NCBI GenBank assembly: GCA_031310005.1
Contig: CM062381.1
Span: 4,278,001-4,342,000 of the forward strand
Direction of reading: 5' to 3'
Source: Dactylellina haptotyla
Lineage: Eukaryota > Ascomycota > Orbiliomycetes > Orbiliales > Orbiliaceae
Length of the DNA: 64,000 nt
Shown here piece by piece: positions 25,222 to 35,872 of the stretch (position 1 is the stretch's first letter; each line of letters begins with the position of its first letter). A program made the position numbers and the translations under genes. Below the pieces are notes generated by a model. That model saw nothing but the letters and a program-made list of their open reading frames with translations, was not told the origin of the DNA and did no database searches.

Positions 25222-27522
25222 ATGGAACACATCTACCAAATCGTTGATTGCGAAACGCTCACGGCAGCCCATACCTCCAATGATTCAACCTTGCTATCTA
25301 ACCAAACACTTCTAAACAATACCGATTTCCCAGAAATCTATTCTGTTAAGAACTATGCGGCCTTGAAAGGAAAAATAGCTGCCTCACCAGTATACGTTAG
25401 CCCTCAATATCTCGATTACATCCGGGATATAGGGGAGAGACTCCATATAGCCGTAACAGATATAGTTTCGAGATGGTGGAGCGACCCTAGTCTGCATTCT
25501 ACAATTCCGTTAGATCCCAAGATTGAAAGAATTCTGAAGAGGTTAGATCGTGAACGCGTTACCTGGCACAGCGGTAGCTGGAGGCCAGATTTCTTGATCG
25601 AGGACAGCGCCAGCGAAGAATATCCGACGATAAGGATTTGTGAAATCAATGCTAGATTCGGATTTAATGGCTTTTTTGGCAGTCTTACCATAGCCAATCA
25701 TTACTACATCAACGATGAATCCCCAATCCAACCCGCTTCGTTTAAAGTAAGTTAAAGACCCTTGGAGGTATTTGGTTACTCAATTACTGATATTTGTACG
25801 AAATAGTTCAATGATGTCTTCGGCCATATCTTCGATACTACAAAGCCCCTCCATATAATTAAAGGACGAGAAGGCGGCTATGACATTCATCTGCTCGCTG
25901 CACAGCTCGATATCGAAGTATTTTTCGCTGACAGATCTCAGCTACGAGTTGTCCATACGAAAACCGGCACCAAGTTAATCCATGAAGTTAAAGGGAGAGA
26001 AGTGGAAATATCACAAATTGTGCTGGAGCTACACCAAGACGAGATCCTCTCGCTTCCAGAAGATATCTTATGGGAGATATCAATTCGGGCGCGAATCAAT
26101 GATATGCGAACCGTTATGCTTGTACACGACAAGCGAATGCTAGGACTTGTTCGTCGAGAGTTGGATAGTCTTGTAACCCGCGCTATAATTTCTCCGCAAG
26201 CGTCTGTATTGCTCGCGAACTCCATAGCGGATACTTGCCTAAGTGGCACTCGCGAATATCAGGAAGCTCTGCACTCTGAAACTGAGCAACAATGGCTATT
26301 CAAGCCTTCGGGGAGTGGCAAGGGCTCCGGGATCGTCTTTAAAAAAGACTTCTCTAGAGATGGAGAATGGCAATCGTTTGTCGGGAATGCGCAGGCTCCC
26401 CACGTCCTGCAGCGTGTGGTTAAACACAAGCCTTTTAACCTTGTTATATCTGATGGAGGCGGATCGATCAAGCGGGTTACCTGGGATCTTGTGGGTACGT
26501 TTTTCGTGGTAGATGGCTTGTTTTCTGGGTTTGGTCCCTGGAGAGCTTCTTCGGAGAAAATCTGTGCGCTATCAAGGGGTGGCAATTTTATTATGGGGGT
26601 ATGCGATAGAAAATGTCTGCCCCTCTTCACACCATTGCAACACCGAGGCATTCGTCGGCCTTCACGCGCGATATCAGAACATAGCACGGAAGTCCAACCT
26701 TTCCCTCCAAACTTCATAAAAGTGCCTTCTCTAGGCTGCGGATCCGCTGCCAGTCACGTTATCGAAGTCTACCAGTCGTTGGAGGAGCATGGTGTTGCGA
26801 TGGTACAGCTTGGTTTCAGTGATCCGTCATCAGATTATCTTGTCTCTCTTGTACGCGACGGGCTGCACCTATTGTATGGCCACGGTCTTCCTGTTGACCA
26901 TTCACAGACTAAGGGCTGGCTATGGGATGTTAAACCGATACACGGCAAAATTCACACTCCCTCTGACCCGCTGGCAAGAAGCGAGACAATGCACATTTTC
27001 CCTTGGCACACTGACTGTTCTTTCGAAGCAAGTCCACCTCGTTATTTCGCTCTCCACGTTCTTCATGCGGATAGGCATGGAGGTGGGGCCCTATCTCTCG
27101 TAAGAACAAATGATATAATCCAGGAACTCACAGAAGAAACGATTGGCAGGTTATGCTGCCCAGAATTCGTCTTCTCTGTTCCGGACGAGTTTGCGAAAGG
27201 CTCATCGCACAAATTGGTTGGATCGTTGTTGGATATGAGTGGTGGTGAACCGAAGCTTAGATTCTGTCGGGATATTATATCCGCGATAACAGAGCAAGCC
27301 AAGTCCGCCCTGGAAGAGTTGGATAAAGTCCTGGATGAGTGTCAATCCTCATCTGGCCGCTCTCTCAGGAGAACGATGACGGCCGAGGACTTGGCGGATG
27401 GAACTGTCATTATTGTTGACAACGCGAAGTGGCTCCACGCCCGAAGTCAGGTTAATGACCCCGATAGGCATTTGAGGCGCATCCGATGGAACCCTCAATC
27501 TTTTTTGAGTTTGAGACCATAA
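25222..27522 (+). CDS. ATP-grasp-like and TauD/TfdA dioxygenase fusion enzyme
   Basis: Two exons, 25222-25746 and 25807-27522, giving 746 aa. The start is the ATG at 25222; the longer open frame has only a GTG. The N-terminal half resembles ATP-grasp ligases of the glutathionylspermidine-synthase-like kind: CEINARFGFNGFFGS near residue 143 (the E..N metal-site pattern) and a Gly-rich KPSGSGKGSGIVF loop near 340. The C-terminal half (about 490-746) is a TauD/TfdA Fe(II)/2-oxoglutarate dioxygenase: FPWHTDCSFE gives the HxD pair near 576-578, NAKWLHARSQV the distal His near 719, and HLRRIRW the 2-oxoglutarate Arg. Together they suggest a ligase that joins acids or amines, coupled to an oxidation. 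The product is unknown. No signal peptide is seen. The next gene on the same strand is an acyltransferase, which fits a small metabolite locus. Confidence 0.8.
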
Positions 27523-28461
27523 CCAGAAGCTGTGGAATACTTGATAATCAAAAAGGTTCGCGTAACGTAACCATCATCCGGTTGACGCAACACAGAGCCA
27601 GGTCCAGTCTCGTGCTACAGACTTTGGTTAGAGATTTACTGTTTTCTTCGGGGTCCTACTACGCTTTATCTTTGAGCATTTCATAGGGAGTCTAGTCATA
27701 AGCATACATCAGCGAATAGTAGCTCATTCCCGTACAATTAGTCTATACTAAAATTTCACATAGCATACTTTACAGATATTCTCGTAGATCCAATCGTAAC
27801 GTTAGCTAGCAGACAAGAGTTTCAAAGACTAAATACAATTTCCTGGTCCGGTCAAACAACTCGTGTGTAGAAACGTGTGGATCCATTTTCGTTGACGTAA
27901 TACCCTCTTCAATCTGTGAACGTTTGCTCTTGCGGCATTGCGAATCTGAGATCAACACCCATTGTTAGTTGGAAGAAACATTTTTAGCCTAGATGACTCC
28001 ACTATTGAAAAATCCGGTAGGTTATCCTTGGTTCTGATACCCCCTGGTTGTAAGATACGGTGTGTAGGAAATGTCTGTTAACTGTTGCATTTCCCGACGG
28101 GCGTCATCCGTCGGCCAACTTGAGTTGAACATCCACCGCGCGCGTACCTTATACTTAAATTCGAATGAGCTTAAGGATTTATTCTTTTTTCTTCATCAAA
28201 GTTTTCATCTTGGCTTTTCTCTTAACTGGTCTTTGCAAATTAATTGCTGGTATCGAAGGTTATATCATTCTAAGAGCGCACGAGTGGAAGAACGAGGAAT
28301 CGGCGGGCATCCTCGTAATTCATTGGAGCGCTTTCACAACACAAAATACAACCAGATATCCGACTATTTTACTTCTATATATTTGAAGACAAGTACCCGC
28401 GAACACGAGGTTGCCACTCAGTCAGGGATTTTTGACAACTTGTGAGTTCTGAGAGTAAAGT
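27523..28461. other. Intergenic stretch between dioxygenase fusion and acyltransferase
   Basis: About 0.9 kb. A 73-codon frame at 28165-28386 begins with a hydrophobic segment, but it has no family resemblance and overlaps the likely promoter of the acyltransferase, so I do not call it. Confidence 0.45.
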
Positions 28462-30065
28462 ATGGGGTCAATCGAGCCACCAGGAGTGGGTTCCACCTCA
28501 GAATGGCCTGAGGAGTATACTCTCAAGACCAATGAGCCGCTCGCGCAAGATTGTGTTACCGTGGTCTGTCTGGGTGTTTCTGGGCGCTTAGACGTAGAGT
28601 TTCTTAAAGAGAAACACCGCGAACTAGTGCAGCATTGGCCAGTTCTGGGAGGTCAATTGGTTACCAAGGTTTGCGAATAGCCGCAGGAGAACTTCGTAAC
28701 CTTAATTGAATCGCTGACTGGTTATTCTAGCAATCCCCATACTCAATGACGACTGGAAACAATGTCGATTTTGAACATAGAGAGATGGATTCTAAATTAA
28801 TAGATGTTGCGCCTATGGACTTTGAACTCTGTAAAAATGAAAGAGAAGGAGACAAGCCAGTCATCCGCCCATACCGCACGGGTAAACAATATTTGACGGT
28901 GCCTGATCTTTACTTCGGAGCGGTCTCAACGCTGAACATCACCGTAGGGTCTTTGTTTGCGATTCGGGTAACTCTGCTCCAAGATGCCACTATAATTGCC
29001 TTTAAATTTTCACATTTCTTTATTGATGGTCAAGGATGCTATGATGTTATTGAGCAATATAACAATCTGTTATGGGGTAAACAGGTGCCACGAGCAGTCC
29101 CACCTCCTGGTATCCACACAAAATTATCAGAAATGATCTCAGGGCATGACACCATGCCAGTCGAACCCCCGGAGAAAGGCGGCTGGGAGTACAACAGGAA
29201 TTTTCTACAAGTTGGGTCCTTCGGGCTTGTTTCAACGATCGCCCAAACCATTTTGAGTGACTACTCTGCAAAGATCGGACTTACGGAACCGGGGATTGAA
29301 AAGCACATATATCTCCCGCCTAGGTTCATTAAAATGTTACAAGAGTCTTGTCAGATGGAAATAAACGACCTTCGAATGGGTAGGGAAGAAAATATTCAAC
29401 TTTCGAAAATGGATGTGATTAATGCTTGGTGGCTAAAGGTAAGATTCCATTACAAGATGCTACGACTGGTTACCTAAGCTGACGATGATACTTCGCATGT
29501 TCTACAGAGGATATACTCGAATCTTCGGGGATCTATTGTTTTGAATATGGGATATGCTTTCAACTTTGGCGACAAGATTCCCCAAAATCCGACTGAAAAA
29601 TACTTTCAGGGCCACTACTACGGCTTATACGTGCCCATGGGTACCGTCGCAGACCTGAAAGAACAGTCAATAGCTCAAACAGCTTTAAAGATCCGCCGAA
29701 ACGTTTCTTTGGCTAAACAACCTAGTGTGATCAGGGCGAATCTTGAATATTTAGAATCAATTCAGACGGAGAAGATCATTCCCACAGCCAAGGGCGGGGA
29801 GAACGAAGGGTCTCCTCTTTTCTCGAGTTGGAATAGATTCCCGTTCGAGAAACTTGATTTCAGTCCTGCATTAAAGGGTAGTCCAGGAACTGGGCGTGTC
29901 ATATTTAATAACCCTCGTATAGTATTGCCACTCAACATAAAGTGGAAACCCAGGTTGTTGTTCTTTAATGATCCCGAAGGTGGCATTTGGTGTCAATCGA
30001 TGCAACTCCCGAGTCACTGGAAAGGGTTTGAAGACATAAATTACGACGGAAGGGTAGAAAAATAA
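28462..30065 (+). CDS. BAHD/trichothecene-type acyltransferase
   Basis: Three exons, 28462-28668, 28731-29438 and 29508-30065, all joined in phase 0 to give 490 aa. The start of the protein (TLKTNEPLAQDCVTVVCL, then HWPVLGGQLV near residue 60) fits the transferase family PF02458. The catalytic HxxxD motif is present as SHFFIDGQG near residue 164, in the usual place. The second family motif (DFGWG) is not recognisable; the region around 440-460 reads FNNPRIVLPLNIKWKP, a divergence seen in many fungal members. Such enzymes move an acyl group from CoA to an alcohol or amine, often as a late step in a metabolite pathway. Here it follows the ATP-grasp/TauD fusion by 0.9 kb on the same strand, so a shared pathway is inferred, not shown. 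Confidence 0.85.
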
Positions 30066-31421
30066 CGCTAGTACGAGACGGTAATATCCCAAGCAATCTG
30101 CGAGAAACCTAAAGGACTAAAATGTGGGTGTTCTGTGGATTTTTAGCAGCTGAGTGACTGGGAGAGGTCCACATGCGTAGTAAGTGGGTTTTTGAAACCA
30201 GATGTACGGAAGCAGATATTCTTAAGATAGAAACTCCTACAAAGTCATCTGTAGATACCGTTCCTTGGAGAATTTTTTTGTTAGCAGCGTTTAAGAGCAT
30301 CCATTGATTTTTCGATAAATAAGACCCTGCTTCTAGATCTGTGAGTGTGCGACGTAGATTCAGTGAAGATGAATTAGTGTTATGCGCTTTAGAATAGTTG
30401 GGCAGGTTGGTCTCTGATATTCTATGGACTAATAATGTTCCTGCATGCCTACAATTTTCGTATGATTATGCGGGGAGGTGTGATATATATGTTGCTGTCA
30501 ATGCGACCGACCAACACATAAGCACGAATCGCTAGCGCGACTGCTCAAAATGCGCGCAATAGGATTTAGGAGCGAACGCCCCGGAACTTAGCAATGGAGA
30601 AGTGTGCCACTTTCTGTAACTGCAGATTGCATGTAACGCGCGATTTGATATCCTGAAGATCTCAAAAGTGGCGAAAGCTGAACCCTGAAACTAACTTCCA
30701 CACGTCTGAAGACTTGACTTGGAACCAGATCCCGGGCTTCCGTGCCAGGGGCTTATGCGCTCAGTAGTTAAATTATTTTAACGGGAGATAGTGGTAGAGG
30801 TACCATTTGAAACTCCTGCATGCGCTGAAGAGATTTTCCGAACTCAAGAATTGGTTCTTCAATTTTCCGCCTAAGCTTTTCGGATTGTCTTTGCGGAACC
30901 ATGGATCGCGCTCGCGAGAACCAAAGGGGAATGCTAAACGAAAGGTTGATCCGAAGTTTAAACGAAGGTGTTATAATATCAGAAAATAAGGACAGCCTCA
31001 CCCGGCCCGCGGTTTTTTGAGAGAATGTATTCATACGGTTTTCGTAGTTTCGGGAAGCCAAGTTAAACTCCGACGACCGGGATGGGATTCGTTTCAGCTG
31101 GTTCAGCGCCCGGTTTAGCCAGAATGCTTCCATGCTTGATTGCGCAGCTGCAAGGTACGGAACAACCATGGTTGCTCCGCTACACGATCCCGCCATAGTT
31201 GGGTTCGAGAAGGGCTCCACTTGGAGTCTCAAATTAAGTTGGGCGAAAAGAAATCCAGGACCGCGTTTCCGTCGTTTAGACTCGGAGACGGATGGAGTTC
31301 AATATTTGTAAACGCTATGGCTTCGGGCGTGATTTGCACAAACATATATAAAGACGATATCTCGAGGTTCGGTCCGAGATGTGTTCGAGAGAAACAGCAC
31401 GGCACACGCTGATAACCCAAA
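30066..31421. other. Intergenic stretch, no gene recognised
   Basis: A minus-strand frame of 154 codons (30768-31232) is open but shows no domain and ends near the endoglucanase promoter. The rest is short chance frames. Confidence 0.45.
31345..31353 (+). promoter_or_regulatory. TATA box of the GH5 gene
   Basis: TATATAAAG, 69 bases before the ATG at 31422, well placed for a core promoter. Confidence 0.55.
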
Positions 31422-33598
31422 ATGATTTACCGTTTGGCGACAATTGCCCTCGTGGCAGCCACTGTTAACGCCCAGCAGACCATCTGGGGCCAATGTACGC
31501 CACCTCCCTTCCAGAGAGACACTCGGCCTAGCGGGCAGCGCTAACTGTGATTTTCAGGCGGTGGCATTGGATGGACGGGACCGACGACCTGCGTCTCAGG
31601 AGCCTACTGCTTCGCTCAAAATCCATGTGAGTTTCTAACGCTCTCCGTCAAGCGGCCCCTCGTCTGATCCCCGCTGCAGACTACTCGCAGTGCCTCCCCG
31701 GCACGGCGTCCAGCACGACAACGACAACAACCACGACAACGAAACCGACGACGACGCCCACCACAAGCAGGACCACCACAACGTCAACACGCTCCTCGAC
31801 AACCTCGCCACGGACGTCCACGACGACAAGTCGCAGCTCGACAACGTCGTCGAGGACCACCACCACGAGCACCACCACCACCCGGTCGACGACTACTAGC
31901 ACGCGCACAACCACCACGAGCAGCCGTACAACCACCACGACCGGTGTCTGCGGTACCGCCACTTTCTCGCCAATCTCCGCCCAAGCGGCGTTCGATGCCC
32001 TCCAACCAGGATGGAACATTGGCAACACCCTCGATGCCATCCCCAATGAAGGCTCCTGGAATAATCCGCCAATAACCAGCACGGTTATCGACGCGATCCA
32101 AGCCAGCGGGTACAAGTCCATTCGTATCCCCGTCACCTGGACTCATCATTTCACCGGTTCCAGTCCTACGTGGACTGTCGATCCCGCATGGATGGATCGG
32201 GTTGAGCAAGTTGTTGACATGGTACTCAGCAAGGGTCTCTACGCTGTGCTAAATGTTCACCACGATTCTTGGGAATGGTTCGATGTAACCCAGTTCGATA
32301 ACGCTGGGGTGGAGGAGCGTTTCGGTGCGCTTTGGGCCCAGATTGGCGATAGGTTTAAGTGCAAAAGTCAGAAGCTTCTGTTCGAGCCCATAAACGAGCC
32401 ACCAGGCACAACGGCAGCTCACGGTACAGAACTCAACAAGCTGAATGACATCTTTCTCACCAAGATCAACCAAGCCGGTGGATTCAACCCCCAAAGAGTT
32501 GTCACGCTCAGTGGCTTGGGAATGGACAGCTACAAGACCATCAGTTGGTTCCAGCGTGGAAGTCTTTACCCCAACCAACCGTGGGGCCTCCAGTTCCACT
32601 ACTACTCCCCATACGATTTTATTTTCCGGGCTTGGGGAAAGACCACATGGGGCAGCGATGCTGAGAAGGCGTCTCTCGAGACCGACTTTTCTACCTTCCG
32701 TGGAAACTTCACCGGAATCCCGGTCGTCATTGGCGAATTCGGTGGTAGCCCCGCTGCATTGGAGCCAGCTGCGGCGTGGAGATATTTTGACTGGTTTACC
32801 CAAATGGCGGTCAAGTATCACTTCTCCATCATGGCTTGGGATAACGGAGAGGATTTGTTCAACCGCACCAGCCTTCAATGGTACAACCCAACCGGTCAGA
32901 GCATCCTCATGAGCGGCTCCAAGGGTGTCATCAGCACCCTGCCCCTTGCAACGACCGATGGTTCAGTGCCTCAGCTATCCTCTGCTTTCATCTTCCACAA
33001 GGTAGGAACTCCAGTCACGAGTCAGACTGCCTCCTACGAACTCCATGGAACTCTCGTTTCTATCAAGAACAAAGCTGGTACCACACTCACCAGCTCCCAA
33101 TACACCTTCTCTTCCGCCGGCGTTCTTACCCTCCCGGTCACTTACCTCTCTACACTGTACAGCTCCAGTAGCGCGGCGGGTGTCAAAGAAGAGTTAACCC
33201 TGACATTCTCTCAGGGTGCCTTTTTGACCCTCACTATCGTTCAATGGGCCATACCAACTATTTCTCAGACCACTCTCGCAGATCCAACCGCCGACTACAG
33301 GATCCCGATTACCTGGGGAGGTTATAACCGAGTCGCTGCGGTTAGAGCTGTCTGGGATACCGGCGCCTACGTCAGCGATGATTGGACGGTCTACCTTCCA
33401 ACCCTACAAAATGCACGATGGACCTTTGGTAGCTGGGGCTACGAGGCTAGCAATATAGTCCTCTGGCAGAGCGGCGCAGATTATCTCAGGAACAACAAGC
33501 CAGCGGGAGCTACAACCGCTCTCTTGACTTGGGAGTTTTATCCTCGTGACGGTTATACAGCAGGATCGAATGCTGTCAACATGACCATTACGTTTTAA
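31422..33598 (+). CDS. CBM1-GH5 endoglucanase with X2-like module
   Basis: Three exons, 31422-31494, 31558-31626 and 31680-33598, giving 686 aa. The two small introns lie inside the CBM1. Order of parts: signal peptide (MIYRLATIALVAATVNA); CBM1 cellulose-binding domain (QTIWGQCGGIGWTGPTTC ... YSQC) at about residues 20-55; a Thr/Ser/Arg linker of about 80 residues; a GH5 catalytic domain from about 138, with FEPINEPPG (acid/base Glu near 287) and VIGEFGGSP (nucleophile Glu near 400), plus NVHHDSWEW; an X2/CBM_X2-like immunoglobulin module from about 490 to 570 (SYELHGTLVSIKNKAGTTL); and a further C-terminal beta-rich module to the end. GH5 enzymes of this shape cut beta-1,4-glucans such as cellulose or xyloglucan outside the cell. 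All catalytic residues are intact. Confidence 0.92.
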
Positions 33599-34084
33599 AT
33601 CGCGGGATAGATGAGGAATAACCTTATTATGGCTCCTGGCCTAGCCCTTTTATTCATTTATGTATCATAAGTATCGGCCAAATTAGTGACACATTGTCCG
33701 GGTGGATGAACGGTGAGCATTTCCACTCGCCTACAATATGCTCGTATAGTCAAGGTGTTATTTTCGCCCGAGTTGCTCAAATATTTGTCAAATAAAGTGA
33801 CGTCCTAAGTCGCAATGTACATATCCTATTGATATTGAAATCTATTTCTGAATACAATGTAAATTTGAATACTTCGACAGTTTCGTATCGGCTCTGCGCT
33901 ACCCATCAACGTCTACTGAACAACGGATAACAAAAAGCGACGAAAATTGTAGAGAATGGTAAGACTGGTATCGGATACGACAATAGTAGACTATCGCTTA
34001 CTTGTAACCCATACTTGTGATATTAGCAAATATATACACAGAAGTTGGGATACACACTGACTGATGCGCAGTCTTACCGAATTT
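33599..34084. other. Intergenic stretch between convergent genes
   Basis: About 490 bases of AT-rich sequence between the stop codons of two convergent genes; it should hold both 3' ends. Confidence 0.5.
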
Positions 34085-34458
34085 TTATTTAGTGGCTTTG
34101 GCTTTGGAAGCATCGTTCAATGCCGCTAATTTGGAATTGCCCTCCTTTGTTTTAGCATCCAGCTTGGCGCCAGCTTTATCTACTTTAAGGGTTTCCTTCT
34201 TTTTGGCCCAGATACTATTTCCACCAAATTTACCTGGCTTTTTCGCTGAAGCCGGAGGTGGTTTGACTGGAGGCGTGGGAACTGCCTCCTGTCGAACGAC
34301 GAGTGCAGGCCTGTCAATACCAGCTATAGAAGCAGCCATTGCCGTACTATGAAAGTATGAATGGTCAGCATGGGGAGATTATCTAATACCAATGATTCCA
34401 AGTGTATTCCATACCTGGCGACCGTGAAAAGTAGAACGACTGTTTTAATCAACTGCAT
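34085..34458 (-). CDS. Small basic secreted protein
   Basis: Two exons, 34458-34415 and 34346-34085, giving 101 aa; the donor is GTATGG and the acceptor CATAG. The upstream exon turns an otherwise leaderless frame into a protein with a clean signal peptide (MQLIKTVVLLFTVASTAMA), which supports the model. The mature part of about 80 residues has a Pro-rich segment (VPTPPVKPPPAS) and a Lys/Ala-rich tail with many KxxA repeats and no Cys. It resembles no family I know. A small, secreted, highly basic protein could be a cell-surface or effector-type protein, but this is only a guess from its size and charge. Confidence 0.65.
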
Positions 34459-35872
34459 TTTGTCTTTGCGGTAGGTTTCCTCTGGTAATGAACGTAATAG
34501 GGTGGGCTGAGGTCACAAATTGGATAGGAGCTTCAGAGTGGTTGGACAAAGAAGTTAGGACTTGTAGAGATCTTCCCTTTCAAACCGGAAGCCCTGTGAT
34601 TTTATATCTGGACTAAGATTTACATTGTCATAGTCGCTAGTTTGCGAACGGGATGCATCACGATGTTGCAGGTAATGAATACCGGCGGCATGAAAGTATA
34701 AGCGACAAGGTACCTTCTTCTCGAGCGCGGACTTGGGCCCCGATGAAGGAGTCGAGCAAGCTGCAATATCTCGATCCTATTATTGCACAGAAGCATCCGA
34801 TGCCGAGTGGCCACATCAACACGATTGCGAAGGTCCACGCCCGTGTTGTTTCACGAAGAGTGCATTTTAGGACGGCGCAAGCCAAGCGGACCTGGGCTCG
34901 AGGTTGTTGTTGCTCAGTCGGTTGGTCTGACCTTTCCGTCGGAAGCCTCTTCACCGGCCACCCGGCTCGCCCGCGCGCGAGTTCTTGGCTGCCAAGTCGG
35001 CTCCGAACGTTTTATTGCACACACGTGTGATCAGCAGAGACATCGTCCGGAAGCCACACAACGCAACTCGCATCTCCCTCCCAACCCGGGAGGTTCAGTC
35101 CCGTTTGGGCGTGTGTTTTCCGCGTCGCGCCATTATCTGCCCTACTGTTCACATATGTATGCATATAGGTGGTTTCCCGGGGAGGCTTTTCGGATGTTGG
35201 CTCGGCTGGAGGCGTCGATATATATCCGCAGGTGTTCGGGTGTATAGGCTGACGTCACCCGGGAAAAGAGTGTTCTGCACACCAGAAACGTGCGTGCGGA
35301 ATCGAATCCAGGTCCGCCACCAGTCGAACCCGGGCTTGCGCCTGGTTACCGCTTTTTCGGCTGGGATTTCCTTGAGGTTTAACGTCTCAACGCGGTTTCT
35401 GCACTTGTGCACAGACATTATGTTCTGCCGTCCAGAGGGGCACAGAGGACGAGCCAGCTCGTCCTCCCGATTAGACTAAGATATCCATCCGAGAACCTTT
35501 CAGCTTGCTTTTCCGGAAGAATGTTCTTCGGTAAGATTGCCAACTAGACTTGGTGGCTCGTTGAGATATCGATCGAGTAAACGAGTCAAGAAGGTGAAGT
35601 GGGCATCACGGGCCCTCACGTTTATATAATGTGGGATGGCCGCCCTCCAAGACGGTATTTCTACTCACCATCCACTCCTTCGGTTCGTCATCGGCGGGCG
35701 CTGTCATTCTTTCTCTTTATATACCACTCTCTTTTATCATCGTTACACTCTTTTGGTGTATTTCACGATAGCCAGTCTCTTTTGATATAACCAACAAACA
35801 TTCCTTTGTATATTCTCCGCCCCCGACCCTGGTTTATATAATATTAAACACAGTACGGTCGAAAGAAACGCC
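34459..35872. other. Divergent intergenic region, no gene recognised
   Basis: 1.4 kb between two divergent secreted-protein genes, with a GC-rich middle (34800-35500). Several overlapping frames are open there, but none has a domain. The end carries the promoter of the large WSC gene. Confidence 0.45.
35718..35723 (+). promoter_or_regulatory. TATA box and pyrimidine-rich leader of the large WSC gene
   Basis: TATATA at 35718, followed by CT-rich sequence (about 35724-35760), 150 bases before the ATG at 35873. A second TATATA at 35836 lies too close to the ATG to be the main box. Confidence 0.45.

Noticed and set aside
28165-28386. 73-codon frame with a hydrophobic start between the dioxygenase and the acyltransferase
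   Set aside because: No resemblance to a known small protein, and it overlaps the likely acyltransferase promoter.
30768-31232. Minus-strand frame of 154 codons upstream of the GH5 gene
   Set aside because: No recognisable domain; it lies just upstream of the endoglucanase promoter.
31681-32136. Minus-strand Val-rich frame opposite the GH5 linker
   Set aside because: Caused by Thr codons of the linker; the sense gene is complete and convincing.
35290-35350. TCGAATCC and TCGAACCC motifs resembling tRNA T-loops (also near 7000 and 7830)
   Set aside because: No matching acceptor, D- or anticodon stems around any of them.
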